DNA of 64,000 nucleotides from JACKHO01 sp041398745 (GTDB lineage: Bacteria > Planctomycetota > Planctomycetia > Planctomycetales > Planctomycetaceae), in NCBI GenBank assembly GCA_041398745.1, contig JAWKUB010000005.1:744001-808000 (forward strand), given 5' to 3'. Both the position numbers and the translations under genes were made by a program. Positions 62,807-64,000 of this stretch are shown here, in pieces. The notes beneath the pieces are model-generated. The model made no database searches, had not been told where the DNA came from, and worked only from the letters and a program-made list of their open reading frames with translations. Position 1 is the stretch's first letter. Each line of letters begins with the position of its first letter.

Positions 62807-64000
62807 CTACAGGGTCACCTTGGCCGCAGGTTCGTCCGAACTTGGTGGCGTTTGGAGACTCGGCGGTTCGTCGGCACGCTTCAGGAAGCCACCAAGACGT
62901 TGCCAGACACCTGGCTTGTCTTCAGGCTGAGCGGCCTGTCGTTCTCTCTCCGATGGAAGCGAGAGTTGATCCCGCGAGTCGGCCGGTTGCCGGTCACGTA
63001 CAATGGGTTGTCTGACTTCTGAAGGGCTGGGGGCACGTTGCTGTGCGAAAGGATTCCATGAACGTGACTGACCCGCCTGTGCTCGCTCAGCCGCGAGTTC
63101 ATTCAGCTTCATGCGCGCCTTGTCGGCAAATGGCGAGTCAGGATGACGGTTGATGAGCATATTGCAGTACAGTGCCATCGACTCCGGCACGCCTTTGGCT
63201 TCGTAAAACTCAACTCGGTCCCAAATCCTTGCTTCTTCAGCGACCTGGAGTACGTTTAGCTCTTCCTGCAAACGCTGACGCTGTTCGGGACTAAGGTCCG
63301 GAAACATTTGCAGTGCTGTTTGCTTGAGTTGCTTCGCCTCTTCCAGTGCCCGATCGTCATAGGCCGACCCCTGATAACTGGCAAAGGTCACGTGTGATCC
63401 GAGAACATAAGCATCCTTAAAGTGTGGGCTGTCCGGATAGTTTTCACGGAGCAGGCGGTAGTCGCGGGCGGCATCTTCGTAGTTCTTCGAACGGAGATGA
63501 TGGTTTGCCGACAACATGAGCGCGTCGTCGGCCAATGGTCCGGTGGGGTCATGTAGCCAAATGGACCGGAGCGCTTGCAGACCGCGTCCATACGTGTCGA
63601 AAGTCGGACGGGTTCGGTCGGTCAAATTTGGGACAATAGCGATTTGTTTGAGCGTAGAGGAATGATCTGCGAACTTCACGGCTTTGCCCGTGAGTTCTTC
63701 ATTCCCTGCCAGTTGAATTTCCGCTTCGCCGTCTGAGTTGATGTCTTCGGGGAAGTCGAGCCAGTAGCGGGCAATGCGGAAGAGTTGCCGCGTGACCTGA
63801 TCGAGGTGCCGCGACGAGGGGTACCGATTCAGCAAGTCGTCATAGCTGTCTTGTGCATCGGTGAAGTCCTCTAATGCGAACTGTGTCTCACCAATCATGA
63901 AGAGTGCGTCTTCTTCGATGGGATCGCCGTTACTGCTGAACGGATCGTAGCGATCGCTTCCTTCCATCCCCCACCAGCGTCGCCAGCGTGCGCCGGCCGA
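62807..64000 (-). CDS. BamD-like TPR outer-membrane assembly protein, partial
   Basis: At least 386 residues; the frame stays open beyond 63967 to the window end, so the start and any lipoprotein signal lie outside. TPR repeats of YfiO/BamD type are visible: PIEEDALFMIGETQFALEDF, GPLADDALMLSANHHLRSKN and FKDAYVLGSHVTFASYQGSA. A Gln/Ser/Arg/Pro-rich low-complexity C-terminus (about the last 75 residues) is extra relative to E. coli BamD. BamD is the essential TPR part of the barrel-assembly machine. It precedes lptE by 57 bases. Confidence 0.78.
   Translation of the reverse strand, partial: SAGARWRRWWGMEGSDRYDPFSSNGDPIEEDALFMIGETQFALEDFTDAQDSYDDLLNRYPSSRHLDQVTRQLFRIARYWLDFPEDINSDGEAEIQLAGNEELTGKAVKFADHSSTLKQIAIVPNLTDRTRPTFDTYGRGLQALRSIWLHDPTGPLADDALMLSANHHLRSKNYEDAARDYRLLRENYPDSPHFKDAYVLGSHVTFASYQGSAYDDRALEEAKQLKQTALQMFPDLSPEQRQRLQEELNVLQVAEEARIWDRVEFYEAKGVPESMALYCNMLINRHPDSPFADKARMKLNELAAERAQAGQSRSWNPFAQQRAPSPSEVRQPIVRDRQPADSRDQLSLPSERERQAAQPEDKPGVWQRLGGFLKRADEPPSLQTPPSSDEPAAKVTL

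Overview
This 64 kb window is chromosomal DNA from a member of the Planctomycetota, most likely order Planctomycetales. The evidence is the dense set of planctomycete-type families: two secreted sulfatases, a DUF1552/DUF1588-type cytochrome pair, a DUF1501 protein, BBP7- and BBP2-type outer-membrane beta-barrels, a DUF1598-like secreted protein, a 2,000-residue exoprotein with an LEPR-XLL-like N-terminal motif, and several short lineage-restricted proteins. I cannot name the genus from sequence alone. I see no rRNA, CRISPR array, transposase, integrase or phage module. The gene layout looks like ordinary core chromosome with lineage-specific genes.

Layout. 0-8 kb: secreted LRR protein, CPBP membrane protease, secreted HEAT-repeat protein, a small membrane protein, a sulfatase and a DUF4432 mutarotase-like enzyme. 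8-13 kb: a BRCT-MerR-TPR fusion converging on purE-purK, then a membrane-anchored helix-turn-helix protein with a very acidic repeat region. 13-20 kb: a BBP7 barrel, a site-2 protease, then the housekeeping run tpiA-secG-yicC-rpmE-prfA. 20-26.7 kb: the DUF1552 and cytochrome genes (4-nt overlap), a second sulfatase and two small conserved proteins. 26.8 kb: an initiator tRNA with a strong terminator. 27-32 kb: a transporter-dehydrogenase-cupin operon, DUF1501, and a cysteine-containing secreted repeat protein. 32-38 kb, minus strand: an unknown protein, then a ketosynthase-like protein without its catalytic Cys, a GNAT, a HisN/IMPase phosphatase and an AMP-forming acyl ligase that form an apparent operon. 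38-42 kb: a two-domain alpha/beta hydrolase, a ThiF/HesA-type E1 enzyme and purN. 42-46 kb: two secreted minus-strand proteins and a BBP2 porin-like barrel. 46-49 kb: an operon of flavin reductase, M20 peptidase and P-loop protein. 49-53 kb, minus strand: YHYH protein, PepSY membrane protein and a DapA-family aldolase/lyase. 53-59 kb: the giant secreted metzincin/GEVED/cadherin/FG-GAP protein. 59-64 kb: methyltransferase, RecQ, LptE-like lipoprotein and a BamD-like TPR protein that runs off the window.

Functional picture. The secreted sulfatases, beta-barrels, cytochrome-type and DUF1501/1552 proteins fit the breakdown of sulfated polysaccharides and surface functions typical of the phylum. 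LptE, the BamD-like protein, SecG and the barrels show a Gram-negative type envelope. Purine genes are split (purE-purK and, separately, purN). I did not find a clear new defence or mobile system. The most unusual items are the fusion and degenerate-enzyme genes: BRCT-MerR-TPR, the HTH-repeat-membrane protein, the ketosynthase without Cys, and the SDR without Lys. Others are an intrinsic terminator directly in front of a start codon, a non-standard initiator tRNA, and several unexplained palindromes.
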